NCBI RefSeq assembly: GCF_001644645.1
Contig: NZ_CP011390.1
Location: 1,364,001-1,428,000, forward strand
Source of the DNA: Flavisolibacter tropicus
GTDB lineage: Bacteria; Bacteroidota; Bacteroidia; Chitinophagales; Chitinophagaceae
Reading direction: 5' to 3'
Length of the DNA stretch: 64,000 bases
The notes under the pieces were generated by a model. That model ran no database searches, was not told where the DNA came from, and saw nothing but the letters and a program-made list of their open reading frames with translations. This document shows positions 37,884 through 46,911 of the stretch, in pieces. Each line of letters opens with the position of its first letter. Positions within the stretch are counted from its first letter, which is position 1. A program made the position numbers and the translations under genes.

Positions 37884-38109
37884 ATGACAGTTTTCAATAA
37901 AACGCCCCAAAAGTAAGGCAGTTTCGTGCACGACATCCTCCCTCCAACAGTCATTTATTCACTACTTTATTCACCTACCCTTATTCTCTCAACATAAATG
38001 GCTCTGGCTGAAGTAATCAGCCTATCACCGTTGACCGAAATACTTCTCTTTTAGTATTGATTGCCAAATACTATCTCTTTTTGTATTTTTCACTTCTCTA
38101 AACACGTAT

Positions 38110-41100
38110 ATGAAGAAAACAAGCTTATCCCTCCTTATGGTTACGCTGGGCCTGTCTGCCATTTCGCAAACAAGCCCCTCCTGGTTGCGCTACCCTTCTA
38201 TATCGCCCGACGGTAAAACCATTGCCTTTACTTATAAAGGCGACTTGTATCGCGTAGCAGCTACAGGAGGTACCGCAATACCCCTTACCCAACATGAAGC
38301 GCACGACTTTATGCCCGTGTGGAGTCATGATGGAAAATCCATTGCATTTTCCTCTGACCGCTATGGCAACTTTGACGTCTTTACCATTCCAGCTACAGGA
38401 GGTGAGGCCCAGCGTTTAACGTATCATTCAGCCAATGAGTATCCTTACGAGTTCAGCCCGGATAATAAAACGGTTTACTTTGGCGCTGCGCGCTTAGATG
38501 CTGCTACTAACCGGCAATTCCCTACGGGCTCTATGCCTGAATTGTACGCTGTATCTGTAAATGCAGGACGCGTAGAGCAACTATTAACCACGCCAGCCGA
38601 AGATGTTAAATGGAGCAAGAACGGCAAAGTAATGCTTTACCACGATAAGAAAGGCGGTGAGAACGCCTGGCGCAAGCATCATGTATCTGCTATCACCCGC
38701 GATATCTGGATGTATGATGCACAAAGCGGCAAGCACACCATGCTTACCTCTTTTGCAGGAGAAGACCGCAATCCGGTTTTTGCCGATAATGATAAGACAG
38801 TATATTACTTAAGCGAAGTAAGTGGCAGCTTTAATGTGCTCAAAATGTCGCTCGACAAACCGGCAGCCACAACAGCTGTTACAAACTTTAAGAAACACCC
38901 TGTTCGTTTTTTAAGTACCTCGAATGATGGGACGCTTTGCTTTAGCTATGATGGTGACATTTATACTAAACAATCCAATGGCGCACCACAGAAAGTAGCC
39001 ATTACCATTGCTGCAGATGCCAAGAACAATAATGAACGCACTGTTACTGTTACCGGTGGTGTACAAGACTTGTCTGTATCTCCAAATGGTAAGGAAGTGG
39101 CTTTTATTTACCGCGGTGAAGTATTTGTTACTTCCGTAGAAGGCGGCACCACTAAACGCATTACCAACACGCCAGAACAAGAGCGCAACGTATCGTTCTC
39201 ACCTGATGGCAAATCCCTACTCTATTCGAGTGAACGCGGAAAGGGGTGGAAGATCTATCAATCACAAATAGCACGCAAAGAAGAACCCTATTTCTTTGCA
39301 TCAACTGTTTTAAAAGAAACGCCGTTAATTGAGAATGACAAGTTGAATTACCAGCCTCAATTCTCACCCGACGGCAAAGAGATTGCTTTTATAGAAGACC
39401 GGCAAAACCTAAAAGTGTACAATATTGCTACTAAGCAAGTTCGCACACTTCTGACAGATAATGACCTGTTTGCTATGACGGAAAACGATCAATATTTTGC
39501 CTGGAGCCCTGACAGTAAGTGGATCCTGTTTCAATTCTCTGAACCTGGGTATTGGAATGGTGAAATAGGAATTATTTCAGCTGATGGCAAAGGAAAAAAG
39601 ATCAACCTGACCGAAAGTGGCTTTCAGGATTTTGCACCTAAATGGACCAGCAATGGCAATATCCTGATCTGGAACAGTACACGTGAAGGCATGCGCAGCC
39701 AGGCCAATAGTGGTGGCGCTCAGTCAGACATTTTCGCAATGTTCCTGACACAAGATGCATTTGACAAATTTCGCATGACAAAGGAGGAATATGCCTTATG
39801 GAAAGAAGCCGATGAAAAAGAAGCAAAAGCTGATTCAACGAAGAAAGCCAAGGGCATCAATCAACCCGTACAAATTGACTGGGACGGTTTGAATTATCGT
39901 AAAGCCCGCCTAACCTTACACTCTTCTAACCTGGCCGATGCCGTAGTAGCCAAAGACGGTGAAACGCTTTATTACCTTGCCCGCTTTGAAAAAGGATACA
40001 ACCTTTGGTCTACCAACCTGCGAACAAAAGAAACCAAAATGCTGGTGCCTTTAAATGCTAACAGTGCACGAATGCAGTGGGACAAAGAAGCCAAAAACCT
40101 TTTCCTGTTAAGCGACGGTCGTATTATTAAACTTGATCCCGCTACAGCCAAACAAGAAAGTGTAAATATTAATGGCGATATGAACCTGGATGTAGCAGCT
40201 GAACGCATTTTTATGTTGGACCATGTGTGGCGCCGCACGCGAAACACTTTCTATACCGCAGGCTTTCATGGCATTAAGTGGGATGAACTGAAAAAAGATT
40301 ATGACAAATACCTCCCACACATCGGCAACAACTATGAATTCACAGAGATGCTGAGCGAATTGTTGGGCGAGCTAAATGTATCTCACTCCGGAGCTTCTTA
40401 TGGAAATTCTGTACCCAATGCAGACGCAACAGCTTCACTAGGCATCTTCTATGACCAAAACTTTAATGGCAATGGTATGAAGATCGTTGAGATATTACCG
40501 GAAGGTCCATTGAGCAAAGCCGGCATGAACCTGAAGCCAGGAATGATCATTGAGGCAATTGATGGAGAAACACCTACTCCTGCAAAAGATTATGCGCAAT
40601 ACCTAAACCGGAAAGCCAACAAAAATGTATTGCTTGCCATATTTGACCCAGCTACCAATAATCGCAGGGAGCTAACTGTAAAACCTGTATCTCTGGGTGA
40701 AGAAAGCAGCCTCTTGTACAAACGCTGGGTTCGTCGAAATGCTGAAGAAGTGGACCGTTTGAGCAATGGCCAATTGGGTTACGTTCATATTCCAGGCATG
40801 AATGATCCAGCCTACCGTACCGTATATGAAGAAGTAATGGGCAAGTATGCCAATCGTCGCGGAATGGTCATTGACACGCGTAACAATGGAGGTGGTGACC
40901 TGGTTGCCGACCTTGCTATGTTCTTAAGTGGAAAAAAATTCTTAGATTACACCACAGATACCCGCTCGGTGGGTCTGGAGCCTTCTTTCCGTTGGACAAA
41001 ACCTAGCATTGCACTGGCCAATGAAGCAAATTATAGTGATGGTCATTGTTTTGCGTTTAGTTATGTAGATTTGAAACTGGGCAAATTGGTAGGTATGCCG

Positions 41101-41322
41101 GTACCGGGTACTTGTACTTTTGCAGGCTGGGAGTCGTTGCAGGATAACAGTGTTCGCTGGGGTGTACCTCCACTGGGTGTAAAAGATGTAAAAGGCCACT
41201 ACTTAGAGAATGCTCAAACCGAACCAGACATTAAAGTGAGAAACGAGTATGAAGTAGTTAGTAAAGGAAAAGACCAACAATTAGAAGCTGCCGTAAAAGA
41301 ACTATTAAAAGAAGTTATATAG
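38110..41322 (+). CDS. Secreted tricorn-like protease (beta-propeller, PDZ, S41)
   Basis: The 1070-residue protein has a signal peptide (LLMVTLGLSAISQ), two sets of TolB-like propeller repeats (about 25-700) with recurring ISPDGK/SPDGK strands, a core helical region (AERIFMLDHVWRRTRNTFY), a PDZ domain (about 770-850, EGPLSKAGMNLKPGM) and an S41 peptidase domain with VIDTRNNGGGDLV and a Ser-containing NYSDGHCFAFSY loop. This is the tricorn protease architecture, here exported to the periplasm, where it should degrade peptides. It stands alone with a terminator behind it. Confidence 0.88.
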   Translation: MKKTSLSLLMVTLGLSAISQTSPSWLRYPSISPDGKTIAFTYKGDLYRVAATGGTAIPLTQHEAHDFMPVWSHDGKSIAFSSDRYGNFDVFTIPATGGEAQRLTYHSANEYPYEFSPDNKTVYFGAARLDAATNRQFPTGSMPELYAVSVNAGRVEQLLTTPAEDVKWSKNGKVMLYHDKKGGENAWRKHHVSAITRDIWMYDAQSGKHTMLTSFAGEDRNPVFADNDKTVYYLSEVSGSFNVLKMSLDKPAATTAVTNFKKHPVRFLSTSNDGTLCFSYDGDIYTKQSNGAPQKVAITIAADAKNNNERTVTVTGGVQDLSVSPNGKEVAFIYRGEVFVTSVEGGTTKRITNTPEQERNVSFSPDGKSLLYSSERGKGWKIYQSQIARKEEPYFFASTVLKETPLIENDKLNYQPQFSPDGKEIAFIEDRQNLKVYNIATKQVRTLLTDNDLFAMTENDQYFAWSPDSKWILFQFSEPGYWNGEIGIISADGKGKKINLTESGFQDFAPKWTSNGNILIWNSTREGMRSQANSGGAQSDIFAMFLTQDAFDKFRMTKEEYALWKEADEKEAKADSTKKAKGINQPVQIDWDGLNYRKARLTLHSSNLADAVVAKDGETLYYLARFEKGYNLWSTNLRTKETKMLVPLNANSARMQWDKEAKNLFLLSDGRIIKLDPATAKQESVNINGDMNLDVAAERIFMLDHVWRRTRNTFYTAGFHGIKWDELKKDYDKYLPHIGNNYEFTEMLSELLGELNVSHSGASYGNSVPNADATASLGIFYDQNFNGNGMKIVEILPEGPLSKAGMNLKPGMIIEAIDGETPTPAKDYAQYLNRKANKNVLLAIFDPATNNRRELTVKPVSLGEESSLLYKRWVRRNAEEVDRLSNGQLGYVHIPGMNDPAYRTVYEEVMGKYANRRGMVIDTRNNGGGDLVADLAMFLSGKKFLDYTTDTRSVGLEPSFRWTKPSIALANEANYSDGHCFAFSYVDLKLGKLVGMPVPGTCTFAGWESLQDNSVRWGVPPLGVKDVKGHYLENAQTEPDIKVRNEYEVVSKGKDQQLEAAVKELLKEVI

Positions 41323-41345
41323 TTTTAAAAGAAGTTATATAGTTT
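41305..41345 (+). repeat. 20-bp tandem duplication across the stop codon
   Basis: The 20-base unit 41305-41324 is repeated exactly at 41325-41344, plus one further matching base. It includes the TAG stop of the tricorn-like gene, so the duplicated copy lies in the 3' untranslated region. Confidence 0.85.
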
Positions 41346-41371
41346 CACAATTCAGCACATGAGAAAAAACA

Positions 41372-41395
41372 AAACCCCGGAATATTCCGGGGTTT
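41372..41395 (+). terminator. Terminator after the tricorn-like gene
   Basis: An 11-base-pair GC-rich stem (41372-41382 with 41385-41395) with a two-base turn and T-rich continuation lies 50 bases after the stop. A-rich left flanks allow use from the other side by the leftward DUF4468 gene. Confidence 0.8.
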
Positions 41396-41533
41396 ATTAT
41401 TACCACCTAAGTATGAATCATACTATTTTCAATTGGAGCCTAGAAAGGGAAATCCGAAAAATAAAATATCGAGAATCGAATGACAGGAACAAATTCCAAA
41501 TATTCGATGCAATATTCTCTAATTGAATCGGCA

Positions 41534-42073
41534 TTAGAAGTTATTAGCCGTCATTGCTTTTTCAATGCTATTAAACAAATTGGTCATTTCGGTATTTACC
41601 ATGTCGACGATCTTTACAGCTTCTTTTTTACCGTTTTTAGCTTGCTCATTAGTTTTTACCAAATCCACATCTGGGCTTAAAGTAGAGTAATTACCATTAC
41701 GGATAGATGGATCAATTACTTTAACGCCATTTAAGATGATTTTAGCTTTACCATCCTTAGACAGAATTGTTACCAGGTATTCTATTTCCATTTCTTTATC
41801 TGCACCCAACATTCCTTTATAAGAAGCCTTCTTCATTGATTTGATAGCAAATTGACCAGCGTTTGAATCGTCTACTTTTTTTGTAGAAGTTGACCAGTTT
41901 CTAACATACGTATCATACCATGCTCTGGCATAACCATGGATCTGACTTTTGGTTGCATCGTTTAACGTGATTACTTTTTCATAACTCACTTCACCATTTA
42001 CTAATGGAAGTTCGGTGTTTTGAGCTTTTACCAATGCAGGAATTAACAATAGGGCAAGGATTAATCTTTTCAT
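41534..42073 (-). CDS. Secreted DUF4468 domain protein
   Basis: The 179-residue protein has a signal peptide (MKRLILALLLIPALVKAQ) followed by the DUF4468 pattern: YEKVITLNDATKSQIHGYARAWY, then a beta segment (KEMEIEYLVTILSKDGKAKIILNGV) and a helical end. DUF4468 proteins are periplasmic and have a TBP-like fold; function is unknown. The C-terminal helix is rich in Asn and Lys. It is monocistronic. Confidence 0.8.
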   Translation of the reverse strand: MKRLILALLLIPALVKAQNTELPLVNGEVSYEKVITLNDATKSQIHGYARAWYDTYVRNWSTSTKKVDDSNAGQFAIKSMKKASYKGMLGADKEMEIEYLVTILSKDGKAKIILNGVKVIDPSIRNGNYSTLSPDVDLVKTNEQAKNGKKEAVKIVDMVNTEMTNLFNSIEKAMTANNF

Positions 42074-42430
42074 AAATGAACAGTAGTTTTAATTGTTCGC
42101 GAAAGTATCAGAAGCCCTTTTAGGTAGTAGTATGTACTTGCATGAATACGCAAAAACCGAGAATCAATTAGACTAAAGAGAACGTAAATATTGATCACGA
42201 CCTCTATTTAAAGTCACATAGAAAAACACAGTAATACAAAGAACTATTTTACACTTGTACCAGAACGTTACAACCATTATTATTGATATAAAAATACCCC
42301 GGATCTCTCCGGGGTATTTCGTTAAACAGCTAGACATTTTTATGTCTCACTATTCTATAGTTAATTATTCATTATTGAACATTCTCTCTCTTCTTCCTCA
42401 TCCTTCCTTGCGCTCTTTTATCTCCTAGCT
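42074..42430. other. 357-base intergenic region between DUF4468 and mrp genes
   Basis: The region holds the mrp terminator (42292-42319) and AT-rich sequence that presumably includes the DUF4468 promoter. I see no gene. Confidence 0.5.
42292..42319 (-). terminator. Terminator downstream of mrp
   Basis: A 12-base-pair stem (42292-42303 with 42308-42319) with a TCTC loop has a minus-strand T-rich tail. It lies 112 bases after the mrp stop. Confidence 0.8.
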
Positions 42431-43528
42431 CTATTCCTCCACTACCTCAGCAATTTCCTCGCTCTTCATATGCGCATTCCGCATAGAAACGCTTCGGGCT
42501 ACGGCACCAGCAAACTCCGCAAAGGCTTGCTTGGTGATCTCATCATCGCTCATCATGATAGGCACTCCAATATCACCGCCTTCTCGGATACTTTGTACCA
42601 AAGGAATTTGTCCAAGGAAAGGCAGGTCATATTCTTCAGCTAAGCGCTTACCGCCTTCTTTTCCGAAGATGTAGTATTTACTGTCAGGCAGCTCGGCTGG
42701 CGTAAAGTAACTCATATTCTCTACCAACCCAATAATCGGCACATTCAGCTGGGCCTGGCCAAACATGGCTATACCCTTCTTGGCATCGGCCAAGGCCACG
42801 TCCTGTGGCGTTGTAACCACTACCACACCTGTAACCGGAGCTGTTTGCATTAGTGTTAAGTGAATATCACCAGTGCCAGGCGGCATGTCTATGACCAGGT
42901 AGTCTAGTTCACCCCATTGCACATCAGTAATAAACTGGCGGACAGCACTGCTAACCATAGGACCTCTCCACACTACAGCAGCCTTTTCATCTACCAGCAA
43001 ACCAATACTCAACAGTTTCATATCGTAGCGGTCTAGTGGAATAATCATCCCCTTACCGTTGACTTCGGTCATCATGGGACGCTCGCCACGTACGCCAAAC
43101 ATAATGGGTACGCTAGGTCCGTAAATGTCGGCATCCATCAAACCTACCTTTGCGCCGCCTTGAGCTAAAGCCAGGGCCAAGTTGGCCGATACGGTACTCT
43201 TTCCTACACCACCTTTACCTGAAACTACGGCAATAACGTTTTTCACGCCAGGCAGGGCTGTATTTTTATCCGTACGGATAGTAGTGGTGCTGGAAGTAAA
43301 CTTTACGTTTACTACAGCATTATTATTTAAAGTGGATTTGATAGCATCCACGCAGTCTTTCTTGATTTTATCTTTCAAGGGGCAGGCTGGAGTTGTCAAT
43401 ACAACGGTGAACGACACGTAATTGCCATCAATCTCAATATCGCGAACCATATTTAGTGTCACCAGGTCCTTCCCTAAGTCTGGCTCCTGTACACTACTGA
43501 GGGCTTTCAGCACATCATCATTTGTCAT
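42431..43528 (-). CDS. mrp: Mrp/NBP35-type iron-sulfur cluster carrier ATPase
   Basis: The 365-residue protein has an N-terminal MIP18/DUF59 domain (about 1-90), then the deviant Walker A VVSGKGGVGKST (about 100-111), and ATPase motifs DADIYGPSVP and DYLVIDMPPGTGD. Mrp/ApbC proteins carry and deliver [4Fe-4S] clusters. The CxxC motif near the C-terminus that is common in ApbC is not visible; the acidic C-terminus ends EEIAEVVEE. A TAnnTTTG promoter motif lies 23 bases upstream of the start. Confidence 0.93.
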   Translation of the reverse strand: MTNDDVLKALSSVQEPDLGKDLVTLNMVRDIEIDGNYVSFTVVLTTPACPLKDKIKKDCVDAIKSTLNNNAVVNVKFTSSTTTIRTDKNTALPGVKNVIAVVSGKGGVGKSTVSANLALALAQGGAKVGLMDADIYGPSVPIMFGVRGERPMMTEVNGKGMIIPLDRYDMKLLSIGLLVDEKAAVVWRGPMVSSAVRQFITDVQWGELDYLVIDMPPGTGDIHLTLMQTAPVTGVVVVTTPQDVALADAKKGIAMFGQAQLNVPIIGLVENMSYFTPAELPDSKYYIFGKEGGKRLAEEYDLPFLGQIPLVQSIREGGDIGVPIMMSDDEITKQAFAEFAGAVARSVSMRNAHMKSEEIAEVVEE

Positions 43529-43551
43529 GGTGGTATTTGTTAATGAAGTGG

Positions 43552-43559
43552 CAAAGTTA
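43552..43559 (-). promoter_or_regulatory. -7 promoter motif for mrp
   Basis: On the minus strand TAACTTTG matches TAnnTTTG exactly and gives a leader of about 20 bases before the mrp ATG. No clear -33 box is seen. Confidence 0.5.
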
Positions 43560-43677
43560 CGAGCAAACAGTTAAGCATTTTAAGAGATATAAAAAGTGTT
43601 GAGTTATTTTTGAAAGAGGTTACCCGTAAATTCGGGATACCAATCAGGCTATCCGCCCTATTGACAACGATCAACGA

Positions 43678-44325
43678 ATGAAAAGATTTCTACCCATATT
43701 GCTTTTGGTTTTGTTTGGCGCTTTAAAGGCTAATGCTCAATTTGAAACAGTTAAAGACTCGGTGGTGCAGCTCTATGGGATTGTAATGACAGCCGACAGC
43801 CTGGTGGGCATACCAGCGGTAAGTGTTACCGTAAAAGGCTCCAACCGGGGTACCATGACCAATAACCAGGGGGTCTTTTCCATTGTTGTCTTAAAAGGCG
43901 ACGAAATTGAGTTCACCCACGTAAGTTATAAGACAAAGGTTGTCACGATTCCACGCGACCTAAAGGGTTCACAACAAAGTATAGTTCAACTAATGGTAGA
44001 AGATACCGTCTACCTGCCAGCTACGATCATTCGCCCCCGTCCTACCCCACAACAGTTTGAGCGAGATTTTGTTAAAACCAAAGTACCTGACGATGATATT
44101 GAAGTAGCCAGACAAAACAACAGCGTAGCCAAACGTCGCGTTCTTATGCAATCGGTGCCTTCAGATGGCGCTGGAGCTACAGCTTTACAGTTCCGAAATA
44201 TGGCCAACAAAGCAACTTATTATGGCCAGGTGCCTCCTCAAAACATCTTTAACCCTGCTGCCTGGGCGGAGTTTATCAAGGCCTGGAAACGGGGAGACTT
44301 TAAGCGTAAGTCGTACGATGAGTAG
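43678..44325 (+). CDS. Secreted CarboxypepD_reg-like domain protein
   Basis: The 215-residue protein has a signal peptide (LLLVLFGALKANAQ) and then a CarboxypepD_reg-like Ig domain (about 30-110): GIVMTADSLVGIPAVSVTVKGSNRGTMTNNQGVFSIVVLKGDEIEFTHVSYK. This domain often opens TonB-dependent receptors, but here it stands alone with a Pro/Arg-rich basic tail, so it is not a receptor. Likely periplasmic or outer-membrane associated. The role is unknown. Confidence 0.82.
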   Translation: MKRFLPILLLVLFGALKANAQFETVKDSVVQLYGIVMTADSLVGIPAVSVTVKGSNRGTMTNNQGVFSIVVLKGDEIEFTHVSYKTKVVTIPRDLKGSQQSIVQLMVEDTVYLPATIIRPRPTPQQFERDFVKTKVPDDDIEVARQNNSVAKRRVLMQSVPSDGAGATALQFRNMANKATYYGQVPPQNIFNPAAWAEFIKAWKRGDFKRKSYDE

Positions 44326-44552
44326 CGTGTTGAGCTGTGAATGGTGAATGGTGAGTAAGCAGCTGCGCTGCCGGAACCACGGAGGCACAAAGTACACAGA
44401 GAGGCACAGAGAAAATTAAAGGATGCATTTTCATTGAGATGCAAAAGTCCGTCCCATGAAAAAAGTCAGGTTCAAATACTAAAACACGTAATCCTGTCCA
44501 TCCTACCAATTAATCCGCGGCCCAAATCAGACATTCTTTTTCTTAAAACTTG

Positions 44553-44933
44553 CTAATCCGCGGACCGCATTGTTGCCAGATCCTGTCCAAACTGCAACAA
44601 GTAGCCATTATTATCATAAATAGCAAATTCCCGCATCTCCCATTCAAAATCTTCAGGCTCATAGCAAACATTCGCCTTATCCTTTACACTTTCCCAAAGC
44701 TGATCTACATTATCTGTATTAAAATAAAAACTTCCTGTAAACACCGGACCGTCAAATGGAGTATGCGCATTAGGCTTAGCCAGCATAATTTCAACATCAT
44801 CTTTAATCAAAGCGGCCCACCCCCAGGCATCATTTTTTTCACCTAATTGAAAGCCCAATAAGTTGCAATAAAAATCAATAGTTCCTCGTAGATCATTGGT
44901 CCATAACATAGGACGTAAAGCTGTCAGTTTCAT
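44553..44933 (-). CDS. VOC family (glyoxalase/bleomycin-resistance fold) protein
   Basis: From ATG 44933 the 126-residue protein begins MKLTALRPMLWTNDLRGTIDFYCNLLGF, the VOC pattern. The longer frame to 45014 adds 27 residues that do not fit. The beta-alpha-beta-beta-beta units and PFDGPVFTGSFYFNTDNVDQLW match the family. VOC proteins bind metals or small hydrophobic ligands; substrate unknown. It follows the putative lipoprotein gene on the same strand. Confidence 0.82.
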   Translation of the reverse strand: MKLTALRPMLWTNDLRGTIDFYCNLLGFQLGEKNDAWGWAALIKDDVEIMLAKPNAHTPFDGPVFTGSFYFNTDNVDQLWESVKDKANVCYEPEDFEWEMREFAIYDNNGYLLQFGQDLATMRSAD

Positions 44934-45013
44934 AAGTAGCGCGATCAAGAAATTAAAATAATTAGAAAAATAAGCACCATTTCCAGCTTCACATACAGGC
45001 CAAGGAAATCTCA

Positions 45014-45592
45014 TTAAGGAAGAATACGCTTCTTACTCAATTCCTTAAAAATAAGATTTGAAATCTGATTATAGCGACTGTCTTCGGCAAGGTCAAAATC
45101 CACTTTTAAATCACCTTGCCAAACTAATTGCATGCCCTCCTTCTTTGTATATAGGCTGACAGTATATTTATCTTTATATTGATTACCATAACCCGCTACG
45201 GTAGCGCCTGTAATGGCCACCCCTGTATACTTCACCTTAGTCATGTTCAAATACACATCGTCAGAAGCTTTAAATACCAGGCAGGCATCAAATGGAGCTG
45301 TAACCAAACTATCCAGTTTCAAATTTGCCAATTGCGGCACTTTACCAATGTATGAAAATTCAGAGGACACACCTTTGCGTTTAAACGTTTCCATCATCTT
45401 TGAAGAAAGATTATCCAAAAACATTCTGGACGCAATAGGCCCAGTACCTACCAACAAAACATTAGTAATATCTACTTCTTGTTCGCTGTAATTGGTTGGC
45501 TGTAAAGAAACCCGCCCTGTATAGGTAGGAACTACAATACAACCCGAAAGAAAGAAGCCAAGAATGGGTACAAATCGTTTAATAATAAGCAT
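45014..45592 (-). CDS. Putative lipoprotein, unknown function
   Basis: Starting at ATG 45592 gives a signal peptide ending in a lipobox (ILGFFLSGC, Cys17 in this numbering); upstream residues to 45688 would make an unlikely N-terminus. The mature protein of about 175 residues is mixed alpha/beta with no motif I recognise (segments VLLVGTGPIASRMFLDNLSSKMMETFKRKG and YTVSLYTKKEGMQLVWQGDLKVDF). Probably anchored in the outer or inner membrane facing the periplasm. Confidence 0.65.
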   Translation of the reverse strand: MLIIKRFVPILGFFLSGCIVVPTYTGRVSLQPTNYSEQEVDITNVLLVGTGPIASRMFLDNLSSKMMETFKRKGVSSEFSYIGKVPQLANLKLDSLVTAPFDACLVFKASDDVYLNMTKVKYTGVAITGATVAGYGNQYKDKYTVSLYTKKEGMQLVWQGDLKVDFDLAEDSRYNQISNLIFKELSKKRILP

Positions 45593-45751
45593 TAGTTTGG
45601 TTTTGTAGTATAGCAATAAGGCGGACAAGATATAAAAAACAGACAATAGTGGTTTCAATTGTAAAGGTTCACAAAAACTTTTGTACATGAAGTTGGCTAT
45701 TCAAACCATCTTTTTAATGAGGTAACTTTGTATGGCTTGAAAGGCTATCAT

Positions 45752-45800
45752 AACCCTAATGTTTTCGCTCGGCTGTATTGGACCGACAACCATTAGGGTT
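45752..45800. repeat. Inverted repeat downstream of the DUF1801 gene
   Basis: The arms AACCCTAATG (45752-45761) and CATTAGGGTT (45791-45800) are perfect reverse complements separated by 29 bases that could fold further. It may be a terminator for the leftward DUF1801 gene, but no T tract is seen. Confidence 0.4.
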
Positions 45801-45832
45801 TGCTTTTAGACGCTTTTCCCAGCTATATAATG

Positions 45833-46201
45833 CTAGCTCTTTTTTGTCTTTGCAGCATTTTCTTTAACCCGAAATACAACAATTCGTTTTATTAAATCGA
45901 AAGGAATTGGTTTATCCAATGAAAACTGCACAGAGCCTTTCCCCTGCTTATATTTAGATAATTCGTCAGCAAAGGCAGCATGTCCTGTAGGAGTAGCATA
46001 AAATCCAATATGCTTTTTATAACCTGCAAAATAAACCAAGGGTTTTCCATTCATCTTGTAGGCCGGCATTCCATAACCTATTCCCTCCACAGCTTCAGGA
46101 GCATTTGATTTTATAACCACACGAATCTGTTTCAACAATTCTTGCGTTTCTTGAGGGAAAGAGTTTATGTATTCATCTACGGTTTGGAAAGCTGCATCCA
46201 T
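45833..46201 (-). CDS. DUF1801 (YdhG/YjhX-like) protein
   Basis: The 122-residue protein matches the DUF1801 pattern: AFQTVDEYINSFPQETQELLKQIRVVIKS and GIGYGMPAYKMNGKPLVYFAGYKKHIGFY. The family is also present in frataxin-like YdhG proteins; function is uncertain, perhaps metal or small-molecule binding. It follows a winged-helix-like gene by 25 bases on the same strand, so the two may be co-transcribed. Confidence 0.8.
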   Translation of the reverse strand: MDAAFQTVDEYINSFPQETQELLKQIRVVIKSNAPEAVEGIGYGMPAYKMNGKPLVYFAGYKKHIGFYATPTGHAAFADELSKYKQGKGSVQFSLDKPIPFDLIKRIVVFRVKENAAKTKKS

Positions 46202-46226
46202 ATGCTGCTAGGTTTTGTTTATTGCT

Positions 46227-46568
46227 TTAATTCGATGACAGTTTATCAAAACAAGACTGGGTCACCTCCAGAATAAAATCAGGTGCTTGAAGTGTTTTGA
46301 TAAATTCAAAAAGCGCATTCTTTTCAATATGCTCATTAACATATGCACGCCCGGCATCTGTTAGTTCAAAGAGAACCGGTGTATCATTGTCCATATATTG
46401 TGTTACCCACACCAATTGCAAGTCAAAAAGTACTTTCAGGTTCTCGCCTAGCAGGAATGGATAGTCTGCTCTTTCGTACACATTTACCATGGATTTGATA
46501 TCCTTAATACCCGGATCGCAGTATAAAAGGAATAGAATTAGTTTTTGTTTATCTGAGATAGCTTGCAA
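46227..46568 (-). CDS. Small winged-helix-like protein, TTG start
   Basis: The 113-residue protein starts at TTG 46568, the only possible start before the first helix (SDKQKLILFLLYC). The alternating helices and the strand VFWVTQ-like/LFELTDAGRAY pattern suggest a winged-helix DNA-binding fold, but I do not recognise a family. It precedes the DUF1801 gene, which it may regulate (speculation). Confidence 0.55.
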   Translation of the reverse strand: MQAISDKQKLILFLLYCDPGIKDIKSMVNVYERADYPFLLGENLKVLFDLQLVWVTQYMDNDTPVLFELTDAGRAYVNEHIEKNALFEFIKTLQAPDFILEVTQSCFDKLSSN

Positions 46569-46673
46569 AACGTATTGGCTTTATAGAAAACTAAAAATAG
46601 AATAAATCTGTTGCACTGTTTTAATAATCGACGACTTATAATAACAACAAACGGCAATTAATTAACTTTATAT

Positions 46674-46904
46674 ATGCACTTCCAACTATCAGTCTTTTAC
46701 CAGGGCGGCTTGTTTTTATATAGCATTACTTCAGAAGACAAGCAGACTTTTCAATTTCAGCTAAAAAGCGCTCCGCCTGATAAAGAGGCTCCTCAACAAT
46801 TCAATGTCCTTCACCCCGAAAAAAATGTATGGCAATTTGACCAGGAGTTTGATGAGAACTTTAAGGAAAATGTCATCCGCGTAATGAAACGCACTAAACT
46901 ATAA
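46674..46904 (+). CDS. Small protein, unknown function
   Basis: The 76-residue protein begins MHFQLSVFYQGGLFLYSITSEDKQTF and shows a beta-alpha pattern without signal or membrane segment. It is convergent with the next gene, 8 bases away. I do not recognise it. It could be a non-expressed frame, though its length, lack of overlap and isolated position favour a real gene. Confidence 0.5.
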   Translation: MHFQLSVFYQGGLFLYSITSEDKQTFQFQLKSAPPDKEAPQQFNVLHPEKNVWQFDQEFDENFKENVIRVMKRTKL

Positions 46905-46911
46905 AAAAGCT

